Shown: positions 27,342 to 36,906, counted from the first letter of the stretch. The stretch is 64,000 nt of DNA from Veillonella sp. T11011-6 (GCF_002959755.1 NZ_PPCW01000001.1:744001-808000), one strand, 5' to 3'. Made by a program: numbers and translations. The notes: generated from the sequence alone by a model not told the origin.

Positions 27342-27709
27342 TATATCCTCCAAAATGATTAATTTACGATTGTTTGTAATACCTGATGAAGTATATTCTA
27401 CTCATTTTAAGGAATCTAACTATCCAAATTAAAAGATAATTTTTCTAGTAAACCTTACATAAAACGATGATTTTCTTTTGATTTATTATATTTTGATTTC
27501 ACGACAATCTATAAATCCGCCCCCATAAAAGGTACAAAAAAAGCACTACTTATCAACAGTAGTGCTTTTTAGGTAACTATTTGATGATTTTTTATATAGA
27601 AAATCACCCAATTCTAACGTTTATATATGTATCAAAAATATTTGCTAATATTTTGCTAATGCGCCCTAGGCTATGAAGATATATATTCTATCAAAATATA
27701 CGGAATTAA
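27342..27709. other. Intergenic region SemiSWEET to AraC-2
   Basis: AT-rich, no gene. It contains the SemiSWEET promoter area and the AraC-2 terminator at 27536-27570. Confidence 0.6.
27536..27570 (-). terminator. Terminator of the zeta-AraC-2 operon
   Basis: 13-bp perfect stem AAAAAGCACTACT with its complement, 7-nt loop. Confidence 0.85.
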
Positions 27710-28732
27710 TTATAAGTCTTTTACAACATCAGCTAACTTCTCTTTCAAATATTCTAACTTTTTACTCATGAATTCTAACTCATCCTTCGCTCGTGAATCA
27801 TCTTCATAGGATAAGAATGAGTGCAGTAGATTTAGAACATCTTGATTTTCTACAGAAATAATTTCCTTCCAGTCTTGCAATGTCGTTTTACGCCCAATAT
27901 TCTTTACTTGTTTGCGATACTCTGTTGGTGTTATGCGGAAATGCTTTTTAAAAGCCACATTAAAAGCTTTAACATCGGCAAAGCCACAATCACTCGCAAT
28001 TCGTGCCACAGCCGTATCGGTGTTAATTAAACAAAGGGTAGCCTCTCGAAGTCTCAAACGCAAAACATATTCAACAAAAGAAATACCCATTTGCTTTTTA
28101 AAGAACTGAGATGTATAGGCAACATTATAGCCCCCAATTTTTGCAATATCTTCCAACTCTATTTTCTGCTCATAATGCTCATCAATATAGGCAATCATTT
28201 TATCGAACGTTGCTGGTTTCATATCACCAGGTCTAGCATTTTCATGAATCTTTTTAATGGGATCAAACTCTCTAAATACATCCCCAGCCAATGCTAAGTA
28301 ATGATGCTCTATCCACATTCGATGTACCGGGCTTTCACCTTTAGTCATCAACAACATCGTCATAGCTGCATGATGCCGTAAGGTTGTAAAGAATTGATTA
28401 TGACGAGTACTATTATCTGAACGCAATACAAATTGATAGGCACCAAAATCTGGATCATACTGTTGGTAAAATTCATTTCCTACATGCATGACAAAGGCAA
28501 TGACATCCTCTTCCAAAGCTAATGTGGCATGTCCCACTTGAGGAGAGATAATGACCACATCAAGTGGTTCCATCGTAAATGCCTCACCATTACAACTCAT
28601 TTCCATTTGGCCTTTTAATAAAATAAGAATCTCCGTCTCACTATGCCAGTTGTAATGATATGTGCCAACTCTATATATGTTACTGCTAAACTCTATGTAA
28701 TTATGTTTATATGAATAGTCGAAATAATCCAT
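27710..28732 (-). CDS. AraC-family regulator, copy 2
   Basis: 340 residues with the same layout as copy 1: cupin domain (HYNWHSETEILILLKG), double helix-turn-helix (KIELEDIAKIGGYNVAYTS and AVARIASDCGFADVKAFNV) and the same helical tail. Large parts are identical by eye, so the two arose by duplication. It begins 15 nt after the epsilon/zeta-like gene and is probably co-transcribed with it, which would tie a toxin-type kinase to a metabolite-sensing regulator. Confidence 0.9.
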   Translation of the reverse strand: MDYFDYSYKHNYIEFSSNIYRVGTYHYNWHSETEILILLKGQMEMSCNGEAFTMEPLDVVIISPQVGHATLALEEDVIAFVMHVGNEFYQQYDPDFGAYQFVLRSDNSTRHNQFFTTLRHHAAMTMLLMTKGESPVHRMWIEHHYLALAGDVFREFDPIKKIHENARPGDMKPATFDKMIAYIDEHYEQKIELEDIAKIGGYNVAYTSQFFKKQMGISFVEYVLRLRLREATLCLINTDTAVARIASDCGFADVKAFNVAFKKHFRITPTEYRKQVKNIGRKTTLQDWKEIISVENQDVLNLLHSFLSYEDDSRAKDELEFMSKKLEYLKEKLADVVKDL

Positions 28733-28747
28733 AATTTCTGAAGTCCT

Positions 28748-29815
28748 TTAATATAACTGCTTTTGCAGCTTTTGTTCTTGTGCTCTACCTACCGCCAACA
28801 AATCCTTTTCTGCTGAAGTCCAATCACCAAATAAAATTTTATCTACCACAGTTCCAATTGATTCAGTACACAGTTTTGAGTTATATACTTGTTCTAAATC
28901 ACGTTTATACACTTGAATACTTTCAAAGACTCCACTCTGTTCTAGTTCAGTAATATTAGCGACCAAGGATTTTACAATTCCATCATGATGCTCTTTAGGT
29001 GTCGCTCTAGCTTGCAACGGATCTACTAGAAGCATTTCTAGATAACGTAATTGTGTCGTCAAATAAGATAACTCTGGCTTGGTGGCAATCAAACAAAAGT
29101 CGACGGTATAGCCTTTAGATTTTAATAATGTAGCTGTATTAATTGGTACTGCAGCTGAACGTAATGTGCCTTCAATAATTAAATTGTATTTTAAAGAGCT
29201 TAATTTATCAATTACAGCCTCTACCATCTTACCTGCAAACATTTTTGTGTAATCTACACTATCAACACCATATTTTTCTTGAAGTGCTCTAAAATGTGGG
29301 TGCTGCGCACGATAAGTGTCGCCATCTATAACAATATAGTCGCCCTTCGACTCCACCATTTTCACACGATGAATAGTTGTTTTTCCTGCCCCACTTTGAC
29401 CACCTAAGATGACAGCATGAGGTGCACTAGATATATTCTTATTAAACATTAACAAATCAATGGTACGTTCTAAGGCCTTATCAAAATCGTCAGAGCTATA
29501 GGCCTCAATATCGAGTACATCACTATTCTCCTTAAAACATTTTTCATCACTTACTCCGTGAGAGATTTGTGCTAATGACTCTTTAATATTGCTTTCAAGT
29601 TCTGCCATATCTGACTTTAGAGCTTCTAACTCATTGATAGATGTAGCTAAATATAACTCTGTATTTACGATATGAGAATATGCCTTTATTACCTCTATGC
29701 AGTCACTAGTACCACTTCTGTCTACTAACTTACAAAGACGAGCTAGTGTTTCTGCACTTTGTTCTTTTAGAACCTCTATTTTTAACGTTAAATTATACTG
29801 TTCAACGACGTTCAT
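28748..29815 (-). CDS. Zeta-toxin kinase with N-terminal epsilon-like domain
   Basis: 355 residues. The C-terminal part (about 130-330) is zeta/PezT-like: Walker A GGQSGAGKTT (138-147), IDGDTYRAQHP (D164, D166, R169, H172) and IEGTLR (E215, R219), the set used to phosphorylate UDP-N-acetylglucosamine and block peptidoglycan synthesis. Residues about 5-85 form a three-helix stretch whose pattern (LTLKIEVLKEQSAETLARL, INELEALKSDM) resembles the epsilon antitoxin as I recall it, so toxin and antitoxin appear fused in one chain. No separate antitoxin gene is adjacent. GAGAGG precedes the ATG. Confidence 0.8.
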   Translation of the reverse strand: MNVVEQYNLTLKIEVLKEQSAETLARLCKLVDRSGTSDCIEVIKAYSHIVNTELYLATSINELEALKSDMAELESNIKESLAQISHGVSDEKCFKENSDVLDIEAYSSDDFDKALERTIDLLMFNKNISSAPHAVILGGQSGAGKTTIHRVKMVESKGDYIVIDGDTYRAQHPHFRALQEKYGVDSVDYTKMFAGKMVEAVIDKLSSLKYNLIIEGTLRSAAVPINTATLLKSKGYTVDFCLIATKPELSYLTTQLRYLEMLLVDPLQARATPKEHHDGIVKSLVANITELEQSGVFESIQVYKRDLEQVYNSKLCTESIGTVVDKILFGDWTSAEKDLLAVGRAQEQKLQKQLY

Positions 29816-29837
29816 ACATTAGACCTCTCTCAACGCA

Positions 29838-29874
29838 TAAAAAATGCATCCCTTATAATCCAAGGGATGCATTT
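29838..29874 (-). terminator. Terminator of moeA, duplicate of 26928
   Basis: AAATGCATCCCTT/AAGGGATGCATTT stem; the flanking TATTATGATATAT and GGTCAACAG sequence is also shared with the copy at 26928-26999. Confidence 0.85.
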
Positions 29875-29947
29875 ATTATGATATATTTATTTAACTACGG
29901 TCAACAGCATCTTGAAGTTTTCTCGAGCATCTAAACTATGCGGCACT

Positions 29948-31183
29948 TCAGATGGCAGGTAGTAATCCTAATAGATACACATCAAAGGTATCGCCCGGAT
30001 GTACTTCATGTACCCCACGAGGAATACATGCGAGGGCGTTCACAGTATATAAACCTAGCATACTACTACTGTTAAAATGACGATTTGCCACAAAACGTGG
30101 TGCACCACCGCCAAAGATTACTTTGCCTTGTACATACCGATCAAAAGCATTGCGTTTAAAGATTTCTGAATCCATTACGCAGGCTACTACTGGTGTGGTC
30201 CAGTTTTTTAAGCCTTTATATCGTTTCAATGTTGGCGCTACGATTAGATGCCATCCATTGAATGCAGCCCCTGGATTACCAGATAGACCAAAGATGATTT
30301 GACCTTTCGGCGTTACTGCACCATAGGATGCAGCACCTGGACGCATTTGAATGCGTGCATAAATGGATTTAGCTCCTAGTTTTTCATAAATAAGAGGCAT
30401 TGTATCAAACAGCCCTACTGATACACCGCCAGAGCTAATGATAATATCGGCATCTTCACTGAGCTGTAACACATGATTAATTTCAGACTCTAATTCCTCT
30501 GGAGCATCACTGACATGATAGTGCGTAATCTTATGAAAGCCTAAATCTTCCAAGAGTCCACAAATCATAGCTCGATTAGAGTTGTAAATCTTGCCAGGTG
30601 TTAAACTTTCACCAGGTTCAATCACCTCATGTCCTGATGTAAGAACTAACACGCGAGGCATCGCATTTACAGTTATTTCAGTAAACCCTAGACCAGTCAA
30701 AATAGTTTGTACTGTAGAGGTTACCTCTGTACCACGTGGAATCACAGTAGTTCCAGCACTACATTCCTCGCCTTGTGGAATAATATGATCGCCACATGTA
30801 TATTTACCTTGAATGGTAATTGTTGTGCCTGGTTCTCCGGAACCAACCACCTGTTCTTGCATAATAACGGTATCACATGTATCTGGTACGGGCGCACCAG
30901 TCATTATGCGTACCGCATGGCCAGTTTCGACAGAATGTTCCCATACGACCCCGGCACCTATAATACCGTCAACAATATACTCATTACAATCTGCTTTGTA
31001 GGTAATGGCATACCCATCCATGGCAGATTTAGGAAAGGCTGGTACATCTGTAGGGGCAATAATATCCTCTGCCAACACATATCCTTTAGCAGCCTTAACA
31101 TCAATGGTTTCTACTTTATGAACTTGCGTATCTAAGGCTTTCTCCCATAATTGAAGGGCCTCCTCAACAGTAACGACGGCCAT
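29948..31183 (-). CDS. moeA: Molybdopterin molybdenumtransferase MoeA
   Basis: 411 residues. Motifs VPAFPKSAMDGYA, MTGAPVPDTCDTVIMQE, TSGHEV and GGVSVGLFDTM with FGLSGNPGAAF are typical. It inserts molybdenum into adenylylated molybdopterin. Its start overlaps the mobAB end by 20 bp with GAGGTG inside the upstream gene, so it is translationally coupled. Together with moaA and MOSC in the same window it supplies cofactor for molybdoenzymes not encoded here. Confidence 0.95.
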   Translation of the reverse strand: MAVVTVEEALQLWEKALDTQVHKVETIDVKAAKGYVLAEDIIAPTDVPAFPKSAMDGYAITYKADCNEYIVDGIIGAGVVWEHSVETGHAVRIMTGAPVPDTCDTVIMQEQVVGSGEPGTTITIQGKYTCGDHIIPQGEECSAGTTVIPRGTEVTSTVQTILTGLGFTEITVNAMPRVLVLTSGHEVIEPGESLTPGKIYNSNRAMICGLLEDLGFHKITHYHVSDAPEELESEINHVLQLSEDADIIISSGGVSVGLFDTMPLIYEKLGAKSIYARIQMRPGAASYGAVTPKGQIIFGLSGNPGAAFNGWHLIVAPTLKRYKGLKNWTTPVVACVMDSEIFKRNAFDRYVQGKVIFGGGAPRFVANRHFNSSSMLGLYTVNALACIPRGVHEVHPGDTFDVYLLGLLPAI

Positions 31184-32288
31184 TTAAACACCTCATCATT
31201 TCCTGTATGTGACGTACTAATCCTGGTACGTCTTGGTCTAACTTGCTAATTTCGATTATAGCTACTCGATCGATAGAATCTGAGATAAGCTCTTCTGTAT
31301 GGCCTTCTTGCGTAACCTCTATAATAGGGGCAATGCCTTGGGACCTTGTTTCTAGTATAACTATATCCACAGGCATAAACTGTGATATTTCATACAGATT
31401 TGATTGTTCTTTAGTGCGTATACGAATCGCTGTTTCATTAGGACCTGCAATAGCCACCGCATCAGCACCAGCTTTATAAGAAAGGTCTGTATCGGTTCCT
31501 TCATGATCCATTTGAAAGCCATGTTTATCACTCTTTACAACGCCTACAGAAAATCCCGCTCGTTGTAACTCATCTACAAGACGGGTTACTACCGTAGTCT
31601 TACCTGTTTTACGTTTTGATGCTACTACACTAATAAGCGGCACACGACGGAACTCATTTTCTGCTAATGCACGAGCCCATTGGTAGTCATCATAATGATT
31701 TACATTACTTAGCTCCCAATCATAATCACTGGCATCAATAGATTCAACATGACCAATCGTATCAAGGGCATGCTGCAACGATACGTCTTTACCGGCTAGA
31801 ATAGATGGAAGTAATGATACAATATGAAGTCTATAAATTCCCGCCATAGGTTCTGGCTTACCTCTAGAACCAGTAGGAACTATAACATTCCAATTGTTAT
31901 GATTCACTTGATATAACCAATCATAATATAAATCCATAGGCATAAATGGCATATCTACAGCCATCACCGCATAGGCAGGACTCATTCCAACAGCTAGAGC
32001 ACTATAAAGTCCCCCTAGAGGACCACGTCGCTCAATAGAATCCCGAACAATAGAAACTTTTTTCTTCTCATCGTTCGATAACGTATCAATGATATGAGTC
32101 TGAATGGCATGTCCTAACTGATCATCATCACCAATGGAGATGATAATATCATCCACATCCGCTTCTAATCCCTTACGAAGTGCATGAGATATGAGGCTTT
32201 CACCATTAACCCAAGGTAATAATGCCTTAGGTTGCCCCATGCGAGAACTCAAACCACCAGCCAAAATTATTAAACCTAATTTATCCAC
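31164..32288 (-). CDS. MobA-MobB fusion protein
   Basis: 374 residues. The N-terminal half (1-190) is a MobA-type nucleotidyltransferase (LAGGLSSRMGQPKALLPW; VDMPFMP). The C-terminal half (about 210-374) is a MobB-type P-loop GTPase (VASKRKTGKTTVVTRLVD; KSDKHGFQMDHEGTDT). MobA adds GMP to the molybdenum cofactor; MobB assists. The GTG start at 32288 overlaps the thiT-like stop by 8 bp. MobA could also act as MocA (CMP), which the sequence does not settle. Confidence 0.9.
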   Translation of the reverse strand: MDKLGLIILAGGLSSRMGQPKALLPWVNGESLISHALRKGLEADVDDIIISIGDDDQLGHAIQTHIIDTLSNDEKKKVSIVRDSIERRGPLGGLYSALAVGMSPAYAVMAVDMPFMPMDLYYDWLYQVNHNNWNVIVPTGSRGKPEPMAGIYRLHIVSLLPSILAGKDVSLQHALDTIGHVESIDASDYDWELSNVNHYDDYQWARALAENEFRRVPLISVVASKRKTGKTTVVTRLVDELQRAGFSVGVVKSDKHGFQMDHEGTDTDLSYKAGADAVAIAGPNETAIRIRTKEQSNLYEISQFMPVDIVILETRSQGIAPIIEVTQEGHTEELISDSIDRVAIIEISKLDQDVPGLVRHIQEMMRCLNGRRYC

Positions 32289-32811
32289 GACGTCCTAAAC
32301 CTCGTTTAACACCTTGGTAGATGAATAGTAAAACAACAATATTTAAAATCCCATCTGGCACCATATAAGAGGCATTATAAATCATGGAGTAAATCCATGG
32401 ATTTTGACCTTGCGGAGCATAACTAGCAAAGACAACTGCACCACTCGTAACAGAAGCAGCCCAGCGGAATACAATGGCCACAATGGATCCAGAGATAAGT
32501 CCAGACATAGAATCCTTGAAGTAACCACAAACACCGATAGCACCATATGCTACCAAGTAATCTAAAATAATACTTAAATAGTGAATCGATGATTTAAAAC
32601 CTAAGATAAAATGTAAAATACCATATACAACACCTGCAAAGATACCTCTTGTTCCGCCCCAGCGATACGCATAAATCATGAGCGGTACTAAAGCTGCTGC
32701 TTTAATAGAGCCACCTTGTGGCATGTGGAAAATCGTGATAAATGACAATACTTGTGCAATAGCAATTGCTACGCCAGCTTCAGCAAGCATGCGTGTTTTT
32801 GACTGGTCCAT
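32281..32811 (-). CDS. thiT: ThiT-like energy-coupled thiamine transporter S component
   Basis: 176 residues from the ATG at 32811 behind GAGGAGG; the open frame continues upstream without a site. Six membrane segments with [33 protein letters not shown] and a final [11 protein letters not shown], matching the thiamine-binding ECF subunit ThiT. It needs a shared ECF energising module elsewhere. No TPP riboswitch is visible upstream, and it forms an operon with mobAB-moeA, which is unusual and leaves the substrate open. Confidence 0.8.
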   Translation of the reverse strand: MDQSKTRMLAEAGVAIAIAQVLSFITIFHMPQGGSIKAAALVPLMIYAYRWGGTRGIFAGVVYGILHFILGFKSSIHYLSIILDYLVAYGAIGVCGYFKDSMSGLISGSIVAIVFRWAASVTSGAVVFASYAPQGQNPWIYSMIYNASYMVPDGILNIVVLLFIYQGVKRGLGRRG

Positions 32812-32845
32812 TTCAATCGACCTCCTCTTTAGTATAACTTTTAAA

Positions 32846-32888
32846 ACTGTAGTTTTATTTATACATCCTACTTGTATTGTACTACAGT
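32846..32888. promoter_or_regulatory. Inverted repeat in the thiT/guaC divergent region
   Basis: ACTGTAGT (32846-32853) and ACTACAGT (32881-32888) flank 27 bp of AT-rich DNA just upstream of thiT, a possible operator of the thiT-mobAB-moeA operon. Confidence 0.4.
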
Positions 32889-32923
32889 TCTCACATGACA
32901 CCAAACAAAATATTCGGAACGTA

Positions 32924-32952
32924 TTGAAAATTTTACGAGTCTCTTGTATAAT
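32924..32952 (+). promoter_or_regulatory. guaC promoter
   Basis: TTGAAA (32924-32929), 17-bp spacer, TATAAT (32947-32952), ending 43 bp before the start codon. Confidence 0.8.
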
Positions 32953-32995
32953 GGTACAGGTTCATTATGTAATACTCGAAGGAGATATAGAAACT

Positions 32996-33982
32996 ATGAT
33001 TAATACAACGAACATCTTTGATTACGAAGACGTGCAATTGATTCCTAATAAATGTATCGTCACTAGCCGTAGCGAATGTGATACACATGTAAAATTAGGT
33101 AAACGCACATTCCGTTTACCAGTGGTTCCTGCAAACATGCAAACTATCATTGACGAAGAGTTGGCTGAAAAATTAGCACGTGAAGGCTATTTCTATATCA
33201 TGCATCGTTTCCAACCTGAACGTCGTATGGACTTTGTAAAACGCATGCACGACCTTAACTTATATTCTTCTATTTCTATCGGTGTAAAAGCTGAAGAATT
33301 TGCTTTAGTTGATGAATTCAAAAAAGCAAACTTAACACCAGAATATATCACAATCGATATTGCACATGGTCACTCCAATGCAGTAATCGAAATGATTCAA
33401 TACATTAAAAAGAATTTACCTGAAACTTTCATTATCGCAGGTAATGTGGGTACGCCTGAAGCAGTTCGTGAACTTGAAAATGCTGGTGCTGACGCTACTA
33501 AAGTAGGTATCGGTCCTGGTAAAGTTTGTATTACTAAATTAAAAACTGGCTTCGGTACTGGTGGTTGGCAATTAGCTGCTGTACGCTGGTGTGCAAAAGC
33601 AGCTACTAAACCTATCATCGCTGACGGCGGTATTCGCGACCACGGCGACATTGCTAAATCCATTCGCTTTGGCGCTACTATGGTTATGATTGGTTCCCTC
33701 TTTGCAGGTCACGAAGAATCCCCAGGGGAAGAAAAAATCGTTGACGGTAAAGCAGTAAAAGAATACTTTGGTTCCGCATCTGAGTTCCAAAAAGGGGAAC
33801 GCAAAAACGTAGAAGGTAAAAAAATCTTCATCGACTCCAAAGGTTCTATCTTTGATACATTAGTTGAAATGGAACAAGATTTACAATCTGCTATCTCTTA
33901 TGCTGGTGGTACTACTTTACAAGCAATTCGCAAAGTAGACTACGTACTTGTTAAAAACTCCATCTTCAACGGCGATCGCTAA
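32996..33982 (+). CDS. guaC: GMP reductase
   Basis: 328 residues of the short IMPDH/GMPR family without CBS domains. Start at 32996 behind [22 protein letters not shown] opens the barrel, [15 protein letters not shown] and the catalytic-cysteine loop [11 protein letters not shown] are present, and [11 protein letters not shown] binds the phosphate. It converts GMP to IMP with NADPH and release of ammonia, feeding guanine nucleotides to inosine. IMP dehydrogenase is excluded by the length and the loop type. It is a lone plus-strand gene. Confidence 0.92.
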   Translation: MINTTNIFDYEDVQLIPNKCIVTSRSECDTHVKLGKRTFRLPVVPANMQTIIDEELAEKLAREGYFYIMHRFQPERRMDFVKRMHDLNLYSSISIGVKAEEFALVDEFKKANLTPEYITIDIAHGHSNAVIEMIQYIKKNLPETFIIAGNVGTPEAVRELENAGADATKVGIGPGKVCITKLKTGFGTGGWQLAAVRWCAKAATKPIIADGGIRDHGDIAKSIRFGATMVMIGSLFAGHEESPGEEKIVDGKAVKEYFGSASEFQKGERKNVEGKKIFIDSKGSIFDTLVEMEQDLQSAISYAGGTTLQAIRKVDYVLVKNSIFNGDR

Positions 33983-33991
33983 TATAATAGG

Positions 33992-34025
33992 TAAAAGCCA
34001 CAGGATTTATCCTGTGGCTTTTTTG
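33992..34025 (+). terminator. Terminator of guaC
   Basis: 14-bp perfect stem AAAAGCCACAGGAT with its complement followed by TTTT. Confidence 0.9.
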
Positions 34026-34087
34026 TATCCCCTCTACATCCACTATAAGGAATGACATATGTTTAATTGAGTATTACTATGTTAAGA

Positions 34088-34120
34088 AATAAGCCCCAAA
34101 GACAGATTGTCTCTGAGGCT
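34088..34120 (-). terminator. Terminator of the MFS gene
   Basis: Imperfect stem GCCCCAAAGACA/TGTCTCTGAGGC with a TTATTTC tail on the minus strand. Confidence 0.7.
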
Positions 34121-34131
34121 ATTATTTAAAT

Positions 34132-35316
34132 TTATGCTTCAGCTTCTTTTGATTTGTCCATTAACATATAAGCGTATTTACTAATACCTGCACTCACTAC
34201 AAGTAATGCTGTTAATACGATAAATGCAACAGTAAGACTTGTGCCATGAGCAATGAAACCAATCAATGCTGGTCCCATCAAAATTCCCATATAACCAAGC
34301 ATAGTAGACGTTGCCACAGCTTGTGTCATAGGAATAACATTTTGTTCCCCCATAGCAGAGAATAGATTTGGTACTACCATAGCTAAAGAAATACCAAGTA
34401 ATAAATAAGTATACATGGAGCCATATCCTGGTAAAAATACGATAAGCCCCATTGCAATAGCACCTAACAAATAACCACCAACAACAACTTGTTTAGATGT
34501 CAAATGTTTACCAATTGTATTCCCAAGCAAACGGCCAATACACATGGTACCATTAAATAACATAACGCCCATAACGGCTTCTTCGATAACGATACCTTTA
34601 TCTTCGAATAAGTATAATGCACTCCAATCCCCTACTGCACCTTCAACTAAGTAAGATACAAAGGACAAGAGACCAAAGATAATAGCAATTGGATGGAAAG
34701 ATAATGGACTTTTCGATTTCTTAGTAACCTTTGCATTTGGATCACTACCAAAGGTTAGCATAAATTGACTGACTATAACCATGGCAATGAACAATACGAT
34801 GAGAAGTCCCCAAATACTTTCATTAACAGGTAGGGACAATATTTTTAAAAGAATAAGCAAAACGCCAGCACCGGCAAAGCCACCTAAGCTCCACCCACCA
34901 TGATAGGCACCCATTAAGTGCTTTTTACTCACCTTTTCAGTTAGGATAGCTTGTAAATTAGCAGAAGCACCACTAAGGCCGACGCCTATGCCAAAGAAGA
35001 ATAAAGCCGCTGTGGTCGTAGCAATAGTAGAGCACATGGTGACAATGGCAAGAGATAACATACCAATAAAACTAGCCAATAAAACGACTTTTTTGCATCC
35101 AAAGGTCTCTACAAGCTTACCTGCTATAGCCATGGACAAACAAGAACCTAAACCAAGCACTAAAATCATAGAACCTAATACATCTTCACCAATACTAAGC
35201 TTCGCTTTTAAATATGGTACAAAACCAGCCCATAAAGCTGTATACATACCGGGGATAAAAAATGCCCCAAAGGCACCACGAATATTTGCTGTTGAAATAG
35301 AAACTTGATTGTTCAT
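34132..35316 (-). CDS. MFS transporter
   Basis: 394 residues from the ATG at 35316 behind AAAGGATG; the 30-codon upstream extension is not membrane-like. Twelve hydrophobic segments, a loop 2-3 motif AGKLVETFGCKKV and a second half starting near the KKSKSPLSFHP loop. Substrate unknown; overall it resembles YbjJ/fucose-type exporters. It is a single-gene unit between guaC (convergent) and the DcuC gene. Confidence 0.85.
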   Translation of the reverse strand: MNNQVSISTANIRGAFGAFFIPGMYTALWAGFVPYLKAKLSIGEDVLGSMILVLGLGSCLSMAIAGKLVETFGCKKVVLLASFIGMLSLAIVTMCSTIATTTAALFFFGIGVGLSGASANLQAILTEKVSKKHLMGAYHGGWSLGGFAGAGVLLILLKILSLPVNESIWGLLIVLFIAMVIVSQFMLTFGSDPNAKVTKKSKSPLSFHPIAIIFGLLSFVSYLVEGAVGDWSALYLFEDKGIVIEEAVMGVMLFNGTMCIGRLLGNTIGKHLTSKQVVVGGYLLGAIAMGLIVFLPGYGSMYTYLLLGISLAMVVPNLFSAMGEQNVIPMTQAVATSTMLGYMGILMGPALIGFIAHGTSLTVAFIVLTALLVVSAGISKYAYMLMDKSKEAEA

Positions 35317-35440
35317 TACATCCTTTCTGGCTTCTAGAACCGTCCGGCGAAGAAAGGCCCTTTTTATCCGCAATCCGCTAAAACTTGCACCATTGCAGGA
35401 AACCATTTTAATTACATATGATTTAATCTTGGAATATAAT

Positions 35441-35475
35441 AACCCTCTTTACGTTACATGTAAAGAGGGTTTTCT
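35441..35475 (-). terminator. Terminator of the DcuC-type gene
   Basis: 12-bp perfect stem AACCCTCTTTAC with its complement, 7-nt loop; T-tract modest on the minus strand, better on the plus strand. Confidence 0.75.
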
Positions 35476-35550
35476 AAATTTAAACTAAACTTAAAAAGCG
35501 ATACAAAATATATCTGGTTAAATATAACTAATTAGTCTTTTAAATGACAT

Positions 35551-36906
35551 TTAGTAAAGGATCCATATTCCCACACAGCTAGTAAGCAAGGCCACAAGAA
35601 CAGGTACAGCTGTGCGTTTAAGTAAGTCTACTGACTTAATATGCGCCACGCCTGCTACACCGACCATTACTGGACTAATAGGGCTAAGGAATAAGCCTAG
35701 ACTCGCACCGTTTTGCATACCAAGCATAGTAGTAATTGGATCAAGGCCTAGATGAGCTACGATATTGGGTACTAGTGGAACTAATGTAAATAATGGTGCC
35801 ACATTGCTGCCGGTCACCATGCTAAGACCCAACATACCGCCCCCTAGAACAGAGGTAAGTCCAATGGAGTTAAGAGATAGTGTTTGAAGGGCACTAACTA
35901 AGGATTCAATAATTCCTAAGCTCACTAAGCCTAGTGCAAAAATCTGTCCCCCTATAATTAGTGTTACAGCATAGGAAAATTGATTTCCCATCCCCTCAAA
36001 GAATATAGTCGTACTCTTAAGGACTGTCCGTAAATTACGGTGTCGAATCAGTTCCGCTAACAAGGCAATACCAAACGCAAGCATCATAGCCAACGTTACA
36101 TTCATCTTCACCCCAGGTAAACCATATTGACTAAATCCCAAGATAAAACACAATGGTAATAATGGGAATAGCATATACGGCTTAGGGCCTATTGGCGCCT
36201 CTGGAATACTTTCACAAGCATCTATAGCCTTAGGTTCCTCCACCCGATCACGATATTTCTGCCAGAAAAAGTGTGCTATAGCTGTCACAATAGCGACTAA
36301 GAAATACAGACGCAACTGGTAGCCTACAAAATAGTTTGGCACAGGCATATTCAAGGTCTTTGCAATGAGTAAGGTAGATACCGCACCAGGTCCTACGTCC
36401 ATAAGATGACCCGTAGCAATAACCGCTGCAGCCCCCACGGGACTCACGCCAAGGCGAAGCAATACGGGATACATAGTAACCATCATAAGAAGGGCAAGAC
36501 TCAATGGATTAGGTACACAAATAGACAGTCCCATATTAAGAAGAAACATTAGGGCCAGTACAATATATGGGCGATTCACACGATATAGGGGTCGGATAAA
36601 TGTATGTGCCAATCTTGTCCCTGCCCCTATGTACTCCATATATTTTGCATAACCAGCACAGGTCATAATCATGAGACCTAAATTCACGATATTCTCGGAC
36701 GTAGTAATTCGCACAATATCCATCGCATCAAATACCAAGACACCAGTAGATTGAGACCCAACGAGTATAGCATCAATCCAATTTGCTTCATACGCAATAA
36801 ACATCATGAGGATTCCCATACCAATTAAAATAGGCTGTGGTTGATAGCGCTTCATTAACAATATACCTGTAATAGCAATAATAGTGATACATATAACTAT
36901 ATTCAT
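35551..36906 (-). CDS. DcuC-family C4-dicarboxylate transporter
   Basis: 451 residues, about 12 membrane segments. FLLNMGLSICVPNPLSLALLM-type and GHLMDVGPGAVSTLLIAK segments and the C-terminal GMQNGASLGLFLSPISPVMVG match anaerobic C4-dicarboxylate carriers (DcuC). It could exchange malate or fumarate for succinate, central to this metabolism. GAGAGG precedes the ATG. The upstream spacer has degenerate TATATTAGACT-like repeats. Confidence 0.87.
   Translation of the reverse strand: MNIVICITIIAITGILLMKRYQPQPILIGMGILMMFIAYEANWIDAILVGSQSTGVLVFDAMDIVRITTSENIVNLGLMIMTCAGYAKYMEYIGAGTRLAHTFIRPLYRVNRPYIVLALMFLLNMGLSICVPNPLSLALLMMVTMYPVLLRLGVSPVGAAAVIATGHLMDVGPGAVSTLLIAKTLNMPVPNYFVGYQLRLYFLVAIVTAIAHFFWQKYRDRVEEPKAIDACESIPEAPIGPKPYMLFPLLPLCFILGFSQYGLPGVKMNVTLAMMLAFGIALLAELIRHRNLRTVLKSTTIFFEGMGNQFSYAVTLIIGGQIFALGLVSLGIIESLVSALQTLSLNSIGLTSVLGGGMLGLSMVTGSNVAPLFTLVPLVPNIVAHLGLDPITTMLGMQNGASLGLFLSPISPVMVGVAGVAHIKSVDLLKRTAVPVLVALLTSCVGIWILY

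Noticed and set aside
30707-31135. 142-residue plus-strand open frame
   Set aside because: Antisense shadow of moeA with no supporting signals.
32812-32995. TPP riboswitch upstream of thiT
   Set aside because: The CUGAGA and ACCUGA-type core words are absent; only a simple inverted repeat is present.
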